A stretch of DNA of 64,000 nt from Sphingomonadaceae bacterium (GCA_025056155.1 JANWWL010000004.1:310001-374000); one strand, 5' to 3'; positions 19,504-29,130 are shown, numbered from the stretch's first letter. Program-made: numbers and translations. The notes: generated by a model not told the origin, from the sequence alone.

Positions 19504-21002
19504 GTGGAGCAGGGCATCCTGATCGGCAAGGCCCAGGGCCGGCCGCAGTGGCTGAGGCTCGATCGGGCCAACCGCCATGGCCTGGTGGCCGGAGCGACGG
19601 GGACGGGCAAGACCGTGACCCTGCAGGTGCTGGCCGAAGGGTTCAGCCGGGCGGGCGTTCCCGTGTTCTTTCCCGCGTGAAGGGCGACGTGGCCGGCATG
19701 GCGCTGCCGGGCTCGCCCACGGCCAAGACCCACGCGCCCTTCGCCCGCCGGGCCGCGGAGCTGGGGCTCGGCGACTGGGCCTACGACAGCAATCCCGTCG
19801 TGCTGTGGGACCTGTTCGGCGAACGGGGGCATCCCGTCCGCACCACGGTGTCGGACATGGGGCCCCTGCTGCTCGCCCGCCTGATGGACCTCAACGACGT
19901 GCAGGAGGGCGTGCTGAACGTGGCCTTCCGCTGGGCCGACGAGGAGGGATGGCTGGTCCTCGACCTCAAGGACCTGCGGCAGCTTCTGGCAGTCTGCGCG
20001 GAGGAGGCGGACACCCTCGCCACCCACTTCGGCAACGTGACTCGCGCGTCGGTCGGAGCCATCCAGCGCCAGTTGTTGACGCTCGAAGCGCAAGGGGGCG
20101 ACCGTTTCTTCGGCGAGCCGTCGCTCGACATCACCGACCTCATGGCCGTCGAGCCCGACGGCCGCGGGCGGATTAGCGTGCTGGCGGCGGACCGACTGAT
20201 GCAGTCGCCTCGCCTCTATTCCACCTTCCTCCTGTGGCTATTGTCCGAACTGTTCGAGGACCTGCCAGAGGTTGGCGATCCCGACAAGCCGCGCCTCATC
20301 TTCTTCTTCGACGAAGCCCACCTGCTGTTCGACGAAGCGCCGAAGGCCCTCCTGGAGCGGGTGGAACAGGTTGTGCGCCTCATCCGATCGAAGGGGGTGG
20401 GCGTCTACTTCTGCACCCAGAACCCCATCGACATCCCCGATTCCGTCGCGGGCCAGCTGGGCAACCGAATCCAGCACGCGCTGCGGGCCTTCACGCCACG
20501 CGACCAGAAGGCGGTGCGCGCGGCGGCCGAAACGTTCCGGCCCAACCCGGGGCTCGACGTGGCCCAGGCCATCACCGAGCTCAAGGTGGGCGAAGCGCTC
20601 GTGTCGGTGCTGGACGAGAAGGGGGCGCCCACACCGGTCGAGCGCACGCTGGTGGCCCCGCCGCGCGGCCGCGTCGGGCCCCTGTCGGATGCGGAACGCC
20701 GCTCCCTGTTGGCCAACTCACCCGTTGCCGGTCGCTACGACACGCCCCTCGATCGTCCGTCGGCTTACGAAACCTTGTCCCGACGGGCCGCCGAACGCGC
20801 GGTGGAACGCCAGGCGCAAGCCCGCGCGGCCTCCGAACCAGCCCGCGCCGAAACGCGGCGAGCCGACCGCCAAGGCCCATCGGGCCGGATGGAGTCCGAG
20901 CTCGCTCGGGTCGCCACCTCGGTCGGCCGCGCGATGGCCACCCAGCTCGGCCGGTCGCTCGTTCGGGGGATCCTGGGCAGCCTGATGCGCGGCGGCCGCT
21001 AG
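19504..21002 (+). pseudogene. YjgR/HerA-like ATPase (DUF853), interrupted by a one-base frameshift
   Basis: The protein belongs to the HerA-related ATPases typified by E. coli YjgR. From GTG 19504 (after CAGGGGAGGGGG) the first frame gives IGKAQGRPQWLRL and the Walker A motif GATGTGKT, then stops at TGA 19678-19680. The next frame continues at once with VKGDVAGMALPGSPTAKTHA, the rest of the ATPase including FFFDEAHLLF (Walker B), TQNPIDIP and a coiled C-terminal tail, to 21002. Family members read about FLADVKGD at the break, so one base is missing near 19672-19677; an A restoring Asp fits. It may be a true mutation or a sequence error. It ends overlapping the convergent phosphatase gene by 2 bp. 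Confidence 0.85.
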
Positions 21003-21830
21003 CCGTCGCGCTCCAGCGCCACGCCGGCCCGGTGCAACGCGGCGCGCAGGTCGGCCAGGCGCCGCGCCAAGGGCTCGTGCAGGGCGGGCGTGGCCGCCAC
21101 GATCCCGGCCACCTGGGGCCTCGGCTTGTTGAACCGGAAGGGTACGCCCTCGCGGTCGGTCACTCGTCCCCCGGCCGCCTCGACGATCAGGCTCGCGGCC
21201 GCTACGTCCCACTCGTGCGTCGCCCGCCCGTCGACCATGCCATGGGCTTCGCCGCTCGCCACCAGGGCCATGCGCAGCGCCTGGCTGTTGGGCCGGTGCA
21301 CTGGCTCGACCCGCCAGGGTGCCGACCAGAAGGACGCAAAGGCGGGCTCCACGGGCAGCCGGATCACGTCCAGCGTGTCGAGGCGCGCGACGGCGATGGG
21401 CTGACCGTTGCACGTGGCGCCAGCGCGCGTGGCGGCGAAAGTGAGGCCCCAGGGCCGGGGCCACCAGCACTCCAAGTTCCACCTGACCGTCCACGGCCAG
21501 CGCCACCGAGATCGCCCAGCCGCTCCGCCCGCGCAGATAGTCTCGGGTGCCGTCGATGGGGTCCACCACCCAGAGCGCCCGGCGGCTCAGCCGCTCGGGC
21601 GAATCGGCCGTCTCTTCCGAGAGCCAACCGTATTCCGGTCGGGCGGCTTGCAGCCGACGCTTGATGAGCGCATCCACCGCAAGATCGGAAGAGGTCGCGG
21701 GATGCCGCCCGCCTTTGTCCCAGGCCTGGACCTCGCGGGTGGCGAGCCGCCGTGCAAGCTCGCCCGCCTCTTCGGCCGCGGAACGGGCCAGCTCGAGATC
21801 CGCCTCGAGGTGGGACCCAACAGCGCTCAC
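20999..21830 (-). pseudogene. CysQ-like 3'(2'),5'-bisphosphate nucleotidase, interrupted by a one-base frameshift
   Basis: This is an inositol-monophosphatase-fold enzyme of the CysQ type, which would clear PAP from sulfate assimilation. From GTG 21830 (GTGA overlap with the ubiA stop) the first frame gives SSDLAVDALIKRRL, LSEETADS and the metal motif WVVDPIDGTRDY, up to VELGVLVAPALG. There the frame breaks, and the second frame continues LTFAATRAGATCNGQPIAV through the second metal motif HEWDVAAASLIVEAAGG to the stop at 20999. Deleting one base from the four-C run at 21447-21450 (top strand) restores a continuous protein of about 276 residues. Both halves are well conserved, so the lesion is recent or a homopolymer sequencing error. 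Confidence 0.85.
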
Positions 21831-22738
21831 CCGCGCGCCCACGGCCCGGGCCAGGGAAAGGTGGCGGCGAAGGCCAAGGCGATGAGCCCGCCCGCCTCCA
21901 CATTGGCCCGGAAGCGCGCGAGGGCGTTGCCAGGTGCGTCGGGCCGGAAGGTGAAGGCTTGCCACCCTAGCGCCACGGCCGCCGGCAGCAGGCCGAGCGG
22001 CGCCAGCACGTCGGGCCGGTGGCGGTAGAGGGCCGCCCCCAGGAGGAGGAGAGCCGCACCGTAGCACGCCATGACCCCGCCTTTGAGGTGCGGGCCCAGT
22101 CGCCGGGCCGCGGACCGCACGCCCGCCAGCGCGTCGTCCTCGCGGTCCTGGGTCGCGTAGATCGTGTCGTAGCCGACCGTCCACAGGAGGAGGCCGAGGT
22201 ACGCGAGCGCCGCCACGACCGGCTCGGCCGGCCGCGCGCCGCAGGCCCAGCCGACCCACACGCCCCAGTTGAACGTGATACCGAGCCAGACCTGAGGCCA
22301 CCAGGTGATCCGCTTCATGAGCGGATAGACGGCTACGGGAAGAAGCGAGAGCAGGGCGGCGAGCTGGGCGGGTCGGGGCAGCTGGGCCAAGACCCAGAGG
22401 CCCACGCCTAGGAAAGCCGCCATCAGGGCGATCGCCTCGGCCGGGCGCACCTCTCCGCTCGCCAGCGGGCGGGCGGCGGTGCGGGCCACCTTGCGGTCGA
22501 GGTCGCGGTCAAGCAGGTCGTTCCAGATGCAACCGGCCGCCCGCATCACGACGGCGCCCAGGAAGAACCAGGGCAGGAGAGCGAGCGCCGCCGGGCGCTC
22601 CGACAGGAAGAGCCCCACGGCGCAGGGCCAGAACAGAAGCCAGATGCCGGCCGGCCGGTCGAAGCGGGCAAGCCGGGCCCAGCGCCGCGGCCGGCCCGGC
22701 AGGCGATCCACCCAGCCTGGCACCGCATCCGGAGTCAT
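21827..22738 (-). CDS. ubiA: 4-hydroxybenzoate polyprenyltransferase
   Basis: UbiA attaches the polyprenyl tail to 4-hydroxybenzoate in ubiquinone synthesis. The 303-residue membrane protein has about eight to nine helices and both Asp-rich motifs: NDLLDRDLDRKVART and YATQDREDD. I prefer the ATG at 22738; another in-frame ATG is 6 bp upstream. The stop codon overlaps the GTG of the downstream phosphatase gene. Ubiquinone made here serves the complex I encoded later in the window. Confidence 0.94.
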   Translation of the reverse strand: MTPDAVPGWVDRLPGRPRRWARLARFDRPAGIWLLFWPCAVGLFLSERPAALALLPWFFLGAVVMRAAGCIWNDLLDRDLDRKVARTAARPLASGEVRPAEAIALMAAFLGVGLWVLAQLPRPAQLAALLSLLPVAVYPLMKRITWWPQVWLGITFNWGVWVGWACGARPAEPVVAALAYLGLLLWTVGYDTIYATQDREDDALAGVRSAARRLGPHLKGGVMACYGAALLLLGAALYRHRPDVLAPLGLLPAAVALGWQAFTFRPDAPGNALARFRANVEAGGLIALAFAATFPWPGPWARG

Positions 22739-22790
22739 CGGCAACCGACCTAGGGCGGCGGAGCCCCCGTCGCAACGCGACGGGATGGGC

Positions 22791-24536
22791 TCAGGCCGCC
22801 CGATCCAAGGGCACGATCTCGCCCGACAGGTAGAGGGCGCGGGCCTTCGACCGGCTGAGCTTGCCGGAGGTGGTGCGGGGCAGGGTGCGCGGCGGCACGA
22901 GTTCGACGATGCAGGTCATGCCGGTGAGCTGACGGACCTTCTGGCGGATCACGGATTTCAGGCGCTCCCGCTCGGCGGGGTCCGCGGAGCGGCACTGCAC
23001 CAGCACGGCCGGCGCCTCCTCGCCCGAGGGCAGCGTGATCGAGAAGGCGGCGATGTCACCCGGTTTGAACCCCTCGATCTGCTCGATCGCCCACTCGATA
23101 TCCTGCGGCCAGTGGTTGCGGCCGTTGAGGATGATCATGTCCTTCGCCCGGCCCACGATGTACAGGTCGCCTCCCTTCAGATAACCCATGTCGCCCGTGT
23201 CCAGCCAGCCGTCGGCCGAAAGGCAGGCGCGCGTGGCCGCCTCGTCGCGGAAATAGCCGGTCATCAGGCTGGGCCCCGCCACGAACACCCGGCCGATCTC
23301 GCCCTCGGGCAGGAGGCGACCGTCGTCCCCGCGGATCTCGACCCGATGGCCGGCGATCGGCCGGCCGCAGTTCACGATCGCCCGATAGCGCACGGGCCGA
23401 TCGGGGTCGGGCGGCGTGGGATCGCCCGAAAGCCGGCGTTCGTCCACGAGATCGCACAGGATTCCCTGGCCCGGCGGGGCGATGGTGACGGCCAGCGTGG
23501 CCTCGGCGAGCCCGTAGCTCGGCGTGAAGGCCGAGGCCTGGAAGCCCGCATCGGCGAAGGCGTCGACGAAGGCCTGGCAGACGTCCGGGCGGATCATGTC
23601 TGCGCCGTTGCCCGCCACCCGCCAGCGCGACAGGTCGAACCGGGCCTTCACGTCCGTCTGGGTGGAGATGCGCCGGGCGCAGATGTCGTAGCCGAAGCTG
23701 GGCGAATAGCTGATGGTGGTGCCCGGATTGCGGCTGACGAGCGTGAGCCAAGACAGCGGCCGGCGGGCGAAGTCGTCGGTCGAAAGATAGTCGACCGACA
23801 GTTGCCCGGCCATCGGCGCCAGGAGGCAGCCCACCAGCCCCATGTCGTGATACCAGGGCAGCCACGATACGCAGCGGTCGCCCTTCCGGATCTCGAGCGC
23901 CTCCCCCTGACCCTTGAGGTTCGCCATCACGGCCGCGTGGGTCACGGCGACGCCATGGGGAAAGCGCGTGGAGCCGCTGGAATACTGCAGATAGGCGACC
24001 GACCGGGCCTGCGGATCGGGCAGGGCGGCGGCGGGCGCGGGCAGGGCCGGCACCGCGCTCCACGGCAGGGCGGGTGCGACGTCGGCCGCGGCTTCGGCCA
24101 CCATGTCGAGCAGGGCGTCGGGGCCCACCACCAGTGCAGGTTCGGCGTGCCTCAGCTGCTGGCGCAGCTGCAGCACATAGGCCGAGCGGCCGCCGAACGA
24201 CGTGGGCATGGGCAGCGGCACGGGCAGGACGCCTGCATAGAGCGCACCGAAGAACAGGGCCGGGAAATCCGGGCCCGTCTCGGCAATCAGCGCCAGGCGG
24301 TCGCCTGGCTTCAGGCCCCGTGCCACCAACCGGCGGGCGGTCAGGAGCGCGTCGGCCCGCAGTTCGGCATAAGGATAGGCTCGCACAAGGTTGGCGCGGG
24401 AATCGTGGAAGTTGAGGCCCGTCCGGCCGCGCGCCGCATAGTCCAGCGCATGGCACAGGGTGGGGAAGTCGCCCCTCACCAGCGGCAGGCCGCTGTCGAG
24501 GGGGGTGGGGCCCGGAATCACCGAAATCGCGCTCAT
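22791..24536 (-). CDS. Fatty acyl-AMP ligase (AMP-forming acyl-adenylate synthetase)
   Basis: This 581-residue enzyme of the adenylate-forming superfamily activates a fatty acid as acyl-AMP. Motifs in order: YLQYSSGSTRFPHGVAVTH (phosphate-binding loop), SWLPWYHDMGLVG, FTPSYGLAEATL, GRPIAGHRVEIR, DGWLDTGDMGYL, GRAKDMIILNGRNHWPQDIE, and the C-terminal LPRTTSGKLSR lysine. The pattern YHDMGL plus the NHWPQDIE stretch is typical of fatty acyl-AMP ligases that hand the acyl group to an acyl carrier protein rather than CoA. No acyl carrier or polyketide gene is adjacent, so the product is unknown. The ATG at 24536 gives the usual family N-terminus. Confidence 0.88.
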   Translation of the reverse strand: MSAISVIPGPTPLDSGLPLVRGDFPTLCHALDYAARGRTGLNFHDSRANLVRAYPYAELRADALLTARRLVARGLKPGDRLALIAETGPDFPALFFGALYAGVLPVPLPMPTSFGGRSAYVLQLRQQLRHAEPALVVGPDALLDMVAEAAADVAPALPWSAVPALPAPAAALPDPQARSVAYLQYSSGSTRFPHGVAVTHAAVMANLKGQGEALEIRKGDRCVSWLPWYHDMGLVGCLLAPMAGQLSVDYLSTDDFARRPLSWLTLVSRNPGTTISYSPSFGYDICARRISTQTDVKARFDLSRWRVAGNGADMIRPDVCQAFVDAFADAGFQASAFTPSYGLAEATLAVTIAPPGQGILCDLVDERRLSGDPTPPDPDRPVRYRAIVNCGRPIAGHRVEIRGDDGRLLPEGEIGRVFVAGPSLMTGYFRDEAATRACLSADGWLDTGDMGYLKGGDLYIVGRAKDMIILNGRNHWPQDIEWAIEQIEGFKPGDIAAFSITLPSGEEAPAVLVQCRSADPAERERLKSVIRQKVRQLTGMTCIVELVPPRTLPRTTSGKLSRSKARALYLSGEIVPLDRAA

Positions 24537-24639
24537 GCTCCGTCCTGCGTTGGGCTCGGGCGGCGGGGGCCTGACCCATGGTCCCGGTTGCTCCGATCCG
24601 GCGTTCAAATGGTGCCGGAACTGTGGCAAGCTCAAGGCA

Positions 24640-25155
24640 ATGGGCTCCACGCGCCGACGCGGCAAGCCTCCGCCGCTCGACCCGGATGGGCTCGAGCGGT
24701 TGGCCCTGGCCTACGTCGGCCGGTTCCAGACGACCCGAGCGCGCTTGGCCCGCCACCTGCGGGCCCGGCTGCAGGCGCGCGGCTGGGCGGGGGACACTCC
24801 GCCCGACGTCGCGGCCCTGGTCGACCGGCTGGCGGCGCGCGGTCTCATCGACGAGGAGGCCTATGCCCAGGCGAAGGCGCGGACGATGGCTGCCCGCGGC
24901 CTGGGCGCTCGTCGGATTCGCAAGCGCCTGCGGGCCGATGGCCTCGAGCCTCCCGCGTGGCCCAGCCCCTTGGAGGCGCGCGCGCAGGCTCTGGCCTTCG
25001 CGCGACGCCGCGGGTTGGGGCCGTTCGGCCCGCCAATCGCAGACCGCAGGGCCCGCGCGCGGCAGCTTGCGGCCATGGTGCGGGCGGGCCACCCACCCGA
25101 CGTCGCCCGTGCCGTACTGGGGTTCGACCCCGAGGAGTCGGATCCCCTGGACTGA
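24640..25155 (+). CDS. recX: RecX family regulatory protein
   Basis: RecX proteins are all-helical and inhibit RecA filament growth. The 171 residues show the three-helix repeats: LERLALAYVGRFQTTRARL, VDRLAARGLIDEEAYAQ (the best-conserved RecX block), GLGARRIRKRLRADGL, and a C-terminal repeat ending AAMVRAGHPPDVARAVL. The ATG at 24640 follows CAAGG. It is divergent from the acyl-AMP ligase (103 bp) and not next to recA. Confidence 0.85.
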   Translation: MGSTRRRGKPPPLDPDGLERLALAYVGRFQTTRARLARHLRARLQARGWAGDTPPDVAALVDRLAARGLIDEEAYAQAKARTMAARGLGARRIRKRLRADGLEPPAWPSPLEARAQALAFARRRGLGPFGPPIADRRARARQLAAMVRAGHPPDVARAVLGFDPEESDPLD

Positions 25156-25162
25156 CGGCGCC

Positions 25163-26068
25163 TCAGCGCCGGCGACCGAAGTCAGGGGCGGCCGTGTCTT
25201 GGCCGGCCTCCACGATCGCGCGGCGAATGGCGCGGCTGGCCGCGAAGCGCCGGAACAGCGTTTCGCCGTCCCCCCACCGGATGGCGCGCTGGAGGGCCGC
25301 CAGGTCCTCTGAGAAGCGGGCCAGCATCTCGAGAACCGCCTCCCGGTTCATCAGGAACACATCGCGCCACATCGTGGGGTCTGACGCGGCGATCCGCGTG
25401 AAGTCTCGGAAGCCGCCCGCAGAATATTTGATCACTTCGGCCTTGGTCACGCTCTCGAGGTCGGATGCCGTGCCGACGATGGAATAGGCGATGAGATGCG
25501 GCAGGTGGCTGGTGATGGCCAGCACCAGGTCGTGATGGCGGGCATCCATCACCTCCACCGTGGCGCCTACGGCTTCCCACAGGCGCCGAACGCGCTCTAC
25601 TGCCATGGGCGGCGTGCCGGGCGGCGGGGTCAGGATGGCCCATCGGCCTTGGAACAGATCTTCGAACCCGGCATCCGGCCCGGATTGCTCGGTGCCCGCG
25701 ACCGGATGGGCGGGCACCAGGTGGGCGTGCGCCGGCAGGCAGGGGGCCACCGCCTCGATCACCGCCTGCTTGGCCGAGCCCACGTCCGAGACCACGGCGT
25801 CGGGCTCCAGGGCGGGGGCGATGGCCTGCGCCAGCTCGGCGAAGGTGCCAAGCGGCGTCGCCAGCACGACGAGCTCGGCACCGCGCGCCGCCGCGGCCGC
25901 CGAGGGGCTCAGGATGTCGACGAGGCCCAGTTCGGCCACGCGCGTCACCACCGCCGGGTCGCGATCGAAGCCCACCAGCGCGACGTCGGGCAAGCGGGCG
26001 CGCACCGCGCGCGCCAGCGACGAGCCGATGAGGCCCAGCCCCAGGATGGCGATGCGGCGAAAGGGCAT
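25163..26068 (-). CDS. tyrA: Prephenate/arogenate dehydrogenase
   Basis: TyrA oxidatively decarboxylates prephenate or arogenate for tyrosine synthesis. The 301 residues start with a Rossmann fold (ILGLGLIGSSLARAV; acidic D36 in FDRD after strand 2 suggests NAD preference). Then come VSDVGSAKQAV, HPVAGTEQSGPDAG with the catalytic His region, and ITSHLPHLIAYS. Substrate choice between prephenate and arogenate cannot be read from the sequence. Its start overlaps the hisC stop (TGATG-type), a standard alphaproteobacterial hisC-tyrA pair. Confidence 0.93.
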   Translation of the reverse strand: MPFRRIAILGLGLIGSSLARAVRARLPDVALVGFDRDPAVVTRVAELGLVDILSPSAAAAARGAELVVLATPLGTFAELAQAIAPALEPDAVVSDVGSAKQAVIEAVAPCLPAHAHLVPAHPVAGTEQSGPDAGFEDLFQGRWAILTPPPGTPPMAVERVRRLWEAVGATVEVMDARHHDLVLAITSHLPHLIAYSIVGTASDLESVTKAEVIKYSAGGFRDFTRIAASDPTMWRDVFLMNREAVLEMLARFSEDLAALQRAIRWGDGETLFRRFAASRAIRRAIVEAGQDTAAPDFGRRR

Positions 26069-27171
26069 CAGGCGGCGAGCTCGTCGAGTGCGGCGATGAG
26101 GCGGCTCGTCTCGTCCTCCGTGCCCACGGTGATGCGTAGGGCCTGGGGTAAGCCCTGGGAGGGCAGGTGGCGCACCAGGATGCCGCGGTCCTCGAGCCCG
26201 GCGAGCAGGGCGGGGGCGGAGCAGGGCCCCTCATCGGGGCAGAGCACCAGCACGAAGTTGGCCGAGCTCGGCACGGCCCGCAGGCCCCGGTGGGCGTGCC
26301 GGGCGATCGCAGCCTCCAGGCGCGCGCGCTGGATCCGCGTCGCGGCCCGGCAGCGGGCCACCCAGTCCTGGTCGGACACGGCCGTCTCGGCGGCCACCAG
26401 TCCCAGGGTCGAGATGGGAAACGGAGCGCGGACGCGGTCGAGCTCGGTCATGATGGCCGCCGGCCCGGTGGCCCAGCCCACGCGCAGGCCGCCCAGCCCA
26501 TAGATCTTGGAAAAGGTGCGGGTGACGATGACGTTGGGCGCCCACCTGGCCAGCGCCAGCGCGCCGTCGGGGTCGGGATCGTCCAGATATTCGGCGTAAG
26601 CCTGGTCCACCACGAGCACCACGTGGGGCGGCAGGCCGGCGTGCAGATGGGCGAGGGCCGCGCGGTCGATCATCGTGCCCGTGGGGTTGTTGGGGTTGGC
26701 CAGGAACACCACGCGCGTGTCGGAGCGCACGGTGCCGAGCAGCGCGTCCACGTCGGCCACGTAATCGCGATCGGGTGCCGCCAGCGGCTCGGCCCCCGCC
26801 CGCCGCGCGGCGATGGGGTAGACCATGAAGCCGTGGCGGACGTGGACGACGCTGTCGCCGGGCCGGCAGTAAATGAGGGGCACGAGGTTCAGGAGCTCGT
26901 CCGAGCCCGTGCCGCAGACGATCCGCTCGGGCTCCAGATCGTGAAGGGCCGCCAAGCGCTCGCGCAGCCGCCGGGCGGAGCCGTCGGGGTAGCGATGGAC
27001 GCCGTGGGCGTGCGCGCGGATCACCTCCACCACGGCAGGCGACGGGCCCCACGGGTTCTCGTTGGCCGATAGCTTGATGGCCTCGCCCCCCTGGCGCAGG
27101 CGTGCGCGACCGGGCTCGTAGGCGCGAATGGCGGTGATCCAGGGATTGGGTTGTGGACCGTTCGCGGCCAT
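26068..27171 (-). CDS. hisC: Histidinol-phosphate / aromatic aminotransferase
   Basis: This PLP-dependent fold type I aminotransferase (367 residues) catalyses the histidinol-phosphate step of histidine synthesis and, in this gene context, probably also transaminates aromatic keto acids for tyrA. The KLSANENPWGPSP opening, CGTGSDEL, ANPNNPTGTMI, DQAYAEY and the PLP-lysine segment TRTFSKIYGLGGLRVGWA are all present. Length is normal. It is divergent from metX across only 51 bp. Confidence 0.94.
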   Translation of the reverse strand: MAANGPQPNPWITAIRAYEPGRARLRQGGEAIKLSANENPWGPSPAVVEVIRAHAHGVHRYPDGSARRLRERLAALHDLEPERIVCGTGSDELLNLVPLIYCRPGDSVVHVRHGFMVYPIAARRAGAEPLAAPDRDYVADVDALLGTVRSDTRVVFLANPNNPTGTMIDRAALAHLHAGLPPHVVLVVDQAYAEYLDDPDPDGALALARWAPNVIVTRTFSKIYGLGGLRVGWATGPAAIMTELDRVRAPFPISTLGLVAAETAVSDQDWVARCRAATRIQRARLEAAIARHAHRGLRAVPSSANFVLVLCPDEGPCSAPALLAGLEDRGILVRHLPSQGLPQALRITVGTEDETSRLIAALDELAA

Positions 27172-27174
27172 GGC

Positions 27175-27192
27175 GGCGCCGCCTTCGGCGCC
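27175..27192. promoter_or_regulatory. Hairpin GGCGCC-GCCTTC-GGCGCC in the hisC/metX spacer
   Basis: A 6 bp perfect stem flanks a 6-base loop immediately upstream of hisC and about 30 bp before the metX ATG. It may act as a leader structure or operator. I looked for SAM-II-type riboswitch features ahead of metX, as occur in related bacteria, and could not match the conserved core. Confidence 0.25.
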
Positions 27193-27222
27193 TGACGGCC
27201 CAAAGGCAAGCTTGGCCCTCGC

Positions 27223-28371
27223 ATGTCGGCCCTGCTAGGGCGCCCGGCCGCCATGCTCGCCACGGTCGCCCATCATCAGATCCGCCTGTCGTGCGACGTG
27301 CCGCTCGACGGTGGCCAGGTGTTGCGGCGGCCGCGCATCGCCTTCCGCACCTATGGGCGCCTGGCCGCCGACGGCGGGAACGCCATCCTGGTGTTCCACG
27401 CGCTCACGGGCGACCAGTACGTCGCCTCGGACCATCCCGTGACGGGCAAGCCCGGCTGGTGGCACCGCGTCGTGGGCCCCGGCCGGCCCGTGGACACCGA
27501 CCGGCACTTCGTGATCTGCGCCAACGTGATCGGCGGCTGCATGGGCAGCGAGGGCCCCGCGCTCGATCATCCGGTCACGGGCGAACCCTGGGCGATCGAC
27601 TTCCCGGTCGTGACCATCGCCGACATGGTGCGCGCCCAGGTGGCCTTGCTCGACGAGTTGGGGGTGGGCCGGCTGCTCGCCGTCATCGGCGGGTCGATGG
27701 GCGGGATGCTGGCCCTGCAGTTCGCCGCCGACCACCCCGACCGCGCGCGGGCGGTGATCGCGATCGCCACGGCCGCGCGCCATTCGGCCCAGAACATCGC
27801 CTTCCATGAAGTGGGCCGCCAGGCCATCATGGCCGATCCCGACTGGTGTCAGGGCCGCTTCCTGGCCTGTGGCCGTCGCCCCACGAAGGGTCTCGCGGTG
27901 GCCCGCATGGCCGCGCACATCACCTACCTGTCGGAAGCGGGGCTCACCGAGCGGTTCGGGCGGCGGCTGCAGGGGCGGGACCGGCCGAGCTTCGGGTTCG
28001 ACGCCGACTTCCAGGTGGAATCCTACCTGCGCCACCAGGGCATGACCTTCGTCGAACGGTTCGACGCCAACTCCTACCTCTACATCACCCGTGCGATGGA
28101 CTATTTCGACCTTGGCGAACGCCACGGGGGCCGGCTGGCGGACGCTTTCCGCGGCAGCCGGGCCCGGTTCGCGCTGGTGAGCTTCGACTCCGACTGGCTC
28201 TATCCCACGGCCGAGGCCCGCCGGATCGTCCAGGCCCTGGTCGCGGCCGGCGCTCATGCCAGCCTGGTCGAGCTGTCGAGCCCGCACGGCCACGATTCCT
28301 TTCTGCTCGACATGCCCGAGCTCAACCGGGTGATCGACGGGTTCCTGCGCGCCACCGAACGCGCTCCATGA
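27223..28371 (+). CDS. metX: Homoserine O-acetyltransferase
   Basis: MetX acylates homoserine with acetyl-CoA (or succinyl-CoA in some members) for methionine synthesis. The 382-residue alpha/beta hydrolase has the nucleophile Ser in [11 protein letters not shown], the oxyanion-side ALTGDQYV, the acid Asp in SFDSDWLYP and the catalytic His in [10 protein letters not shown]. The start may be ATG 27223 or ATG 27253; the latter removes ten residues and gives [12 protein letters not shown], closer to the usual family start, but neither has a strong ribosome site. Its stop overlaps metW by ATGA. Confidence 0.94.
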   Translation: MSALLGRPAAMLATVAHHQIRLSCDVPLDGGQVLRRPRIAFRTYGRLAADGGNAILVFHALTGDQYVASDHPVTGKPGWWHRVVGPGRPVDTDRHFVICANVIGGCMGSEGPALDHPVTGEPWAIDFPVVTIADMVRAQVALLDELGVGRLLAVIGGSMGGMLALQFAADHPDRARAVIAIATAARHSAQNIAFHEVGRQAIMADPDWCQGRFLACGRRPTKGLAVARMAAHITYLSEAGLTERFGRRLQGRDRPSFGFDADFQVESYLRHQGMTFVERFDANSYLYITRAMDYFDLGERHGGRLADAFRGSRARFALVSFDSDWLYPTAEARRIVQALVAAGAHASLVELSSPHGHDSFLLDMPELNRVIDGFLRATERAP

Positions 28372-28967
28372 CACTGGAGCCCCTGCCCCCCCGGCTCGCC
28401 CGCGTGGCCGAGCTGGTGCCTAAGGGCGCCAGCGTGCTGGACGTCGGTTGCGCCGACGGCCTGTTGTTGCGCCACCTGCGCGACGCCCGCGGCGTGGATG
28501 GGCGGGGCATCGAGCTCGACCCCGCACTGGTGGCGGAAGCCTTGGCGCACGGGCTGTCGGTCGTCCAGGGCGATGCGGATACCGAGCTCGCCCAGTTCCC
28601 CACCGCGGCGGTCGACTACGCCATCCTGTCGGAGGCCCTGCAGGCCATGCGCGCCCCCGACCGGGTGCTGACCGAACTGTTGCGCATCGGGCGGCGGGCG
28701 ATCGTGGCCTTCCCCAACTTCGGCCACTGGCGGGTGCGCCTGGACCTGCTGCTGACGGGGCGGATGCCCGTGACCCCCGACCTTCCGGCCAGCTGGTACG
28801 CCACGCCCAACATCCACTTGTGCACCATCCGCGACTTCGAGGCCCTGGTGGCCGAACGCGGCTGGCGGGTGGAGGCCCGCCGCTTCACTCGGCAGAACCG
28901 CGAAGTGCGCTGGCACCCCAACCTGTGGGCCGACCACGCGCTCTACGTGCTGGCCCCGGGGCCGTAA
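28368..28967 (+). CDS. metW: Methionine biosynthesis protein MetW
   Basis: MetW is a small methyltransferase-fold protein always paired with MetX and needed for its full activity in several proteobacteria. The 199 residues contain the motif [16 protein letters not shown], the acidic GIELD, and [22 protein letters not shown], the signature of the family. The ATG overlaps the metX stop, so the two are made together. Confidence 0.95.
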   Translation: MTLEPLPPRLARVAELVPKGASVLDVGCADGLLLRHLRDARGVDGRGIELDPALVAEALAHGLSVVQGDADTELAQFPTAAVDYAILSEALQAMRAPDRVLTELLRIGRRAIVAFPNFGHWRVRLDLLLTGRMPVTPDLPASWYATPNIHLCTIRDFEALVAERGWRVEARRFTRQNREVRWHPNLWADHALYVLAPGP

Positions 28968-28974
28968 GGTCGCA

Positions 28975-29130
28975 CGCGCCCACCGGCCCGGCAGCGCATG
29001 GTGGGCACGATGCACGAAGCAAGATGAGCGCGCCGGCGCCACCCCGGCCCGGCGGCGTGCGGGGGCACGATGCCCGAAGCGGCATGGGCGCGCCGGTGAT
29101 ATCCTGGCTCGGTGGCGTTCGCGGAGCGCC
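28975..29130. repeat. Degenerate 60 bp tandem repeat, about 2.5 copies
   Basis: After metW the sequence repeats with a 60 bp period. GGGCACGATGCACGAAGC at 29003-29020 recurs as GGGCACGATGCCCGAAGC at 29063-29080, and GCGCGCC at 29028 recurs at 29088. The block CCCGGCCCGGCGGCGT at 29043-29058 recurs, diverged, at 29103-29118. The stretch fills the 206 bp gap between metW and the convergent DUF3597 gene. No open frame across it looks coding. Confidence 0.7.

Noticed and set aside
19663-19680. Programmed -1 frameshifting as explanation for the HerA-like gene
   Set aside because: The site C TTT CCC does not allow both tRNAs to re-pair after slipping back one base, and no such control is known for this family. 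A mutation or sequence error is simpler.
17709-20093. 794-codon open frame opposite hflC, degP and the HerA-like gene
   Set aside because: Crosses three well-supported genes on the other strand and has no recognisable motif.
27172-27252. SAM-II riboswitch ahead of metX
   Set aside because: Position is right, but I could not align the conserved pseudoknot core; only a short GC hairpin is visible.
28885-29085. 66-codon minus-strand frame after metW with a repeated LRASCP motif
   Set aside because: The peptide repeat simply reflects the 60 bp DNA repeat; the frame overlaps the end of metW and has no start signal.
28975-29130. CRISPR array
   Set aside because: Only two to three copies, no constant repeat and variable spacer pattern, and no cas genes in the window.
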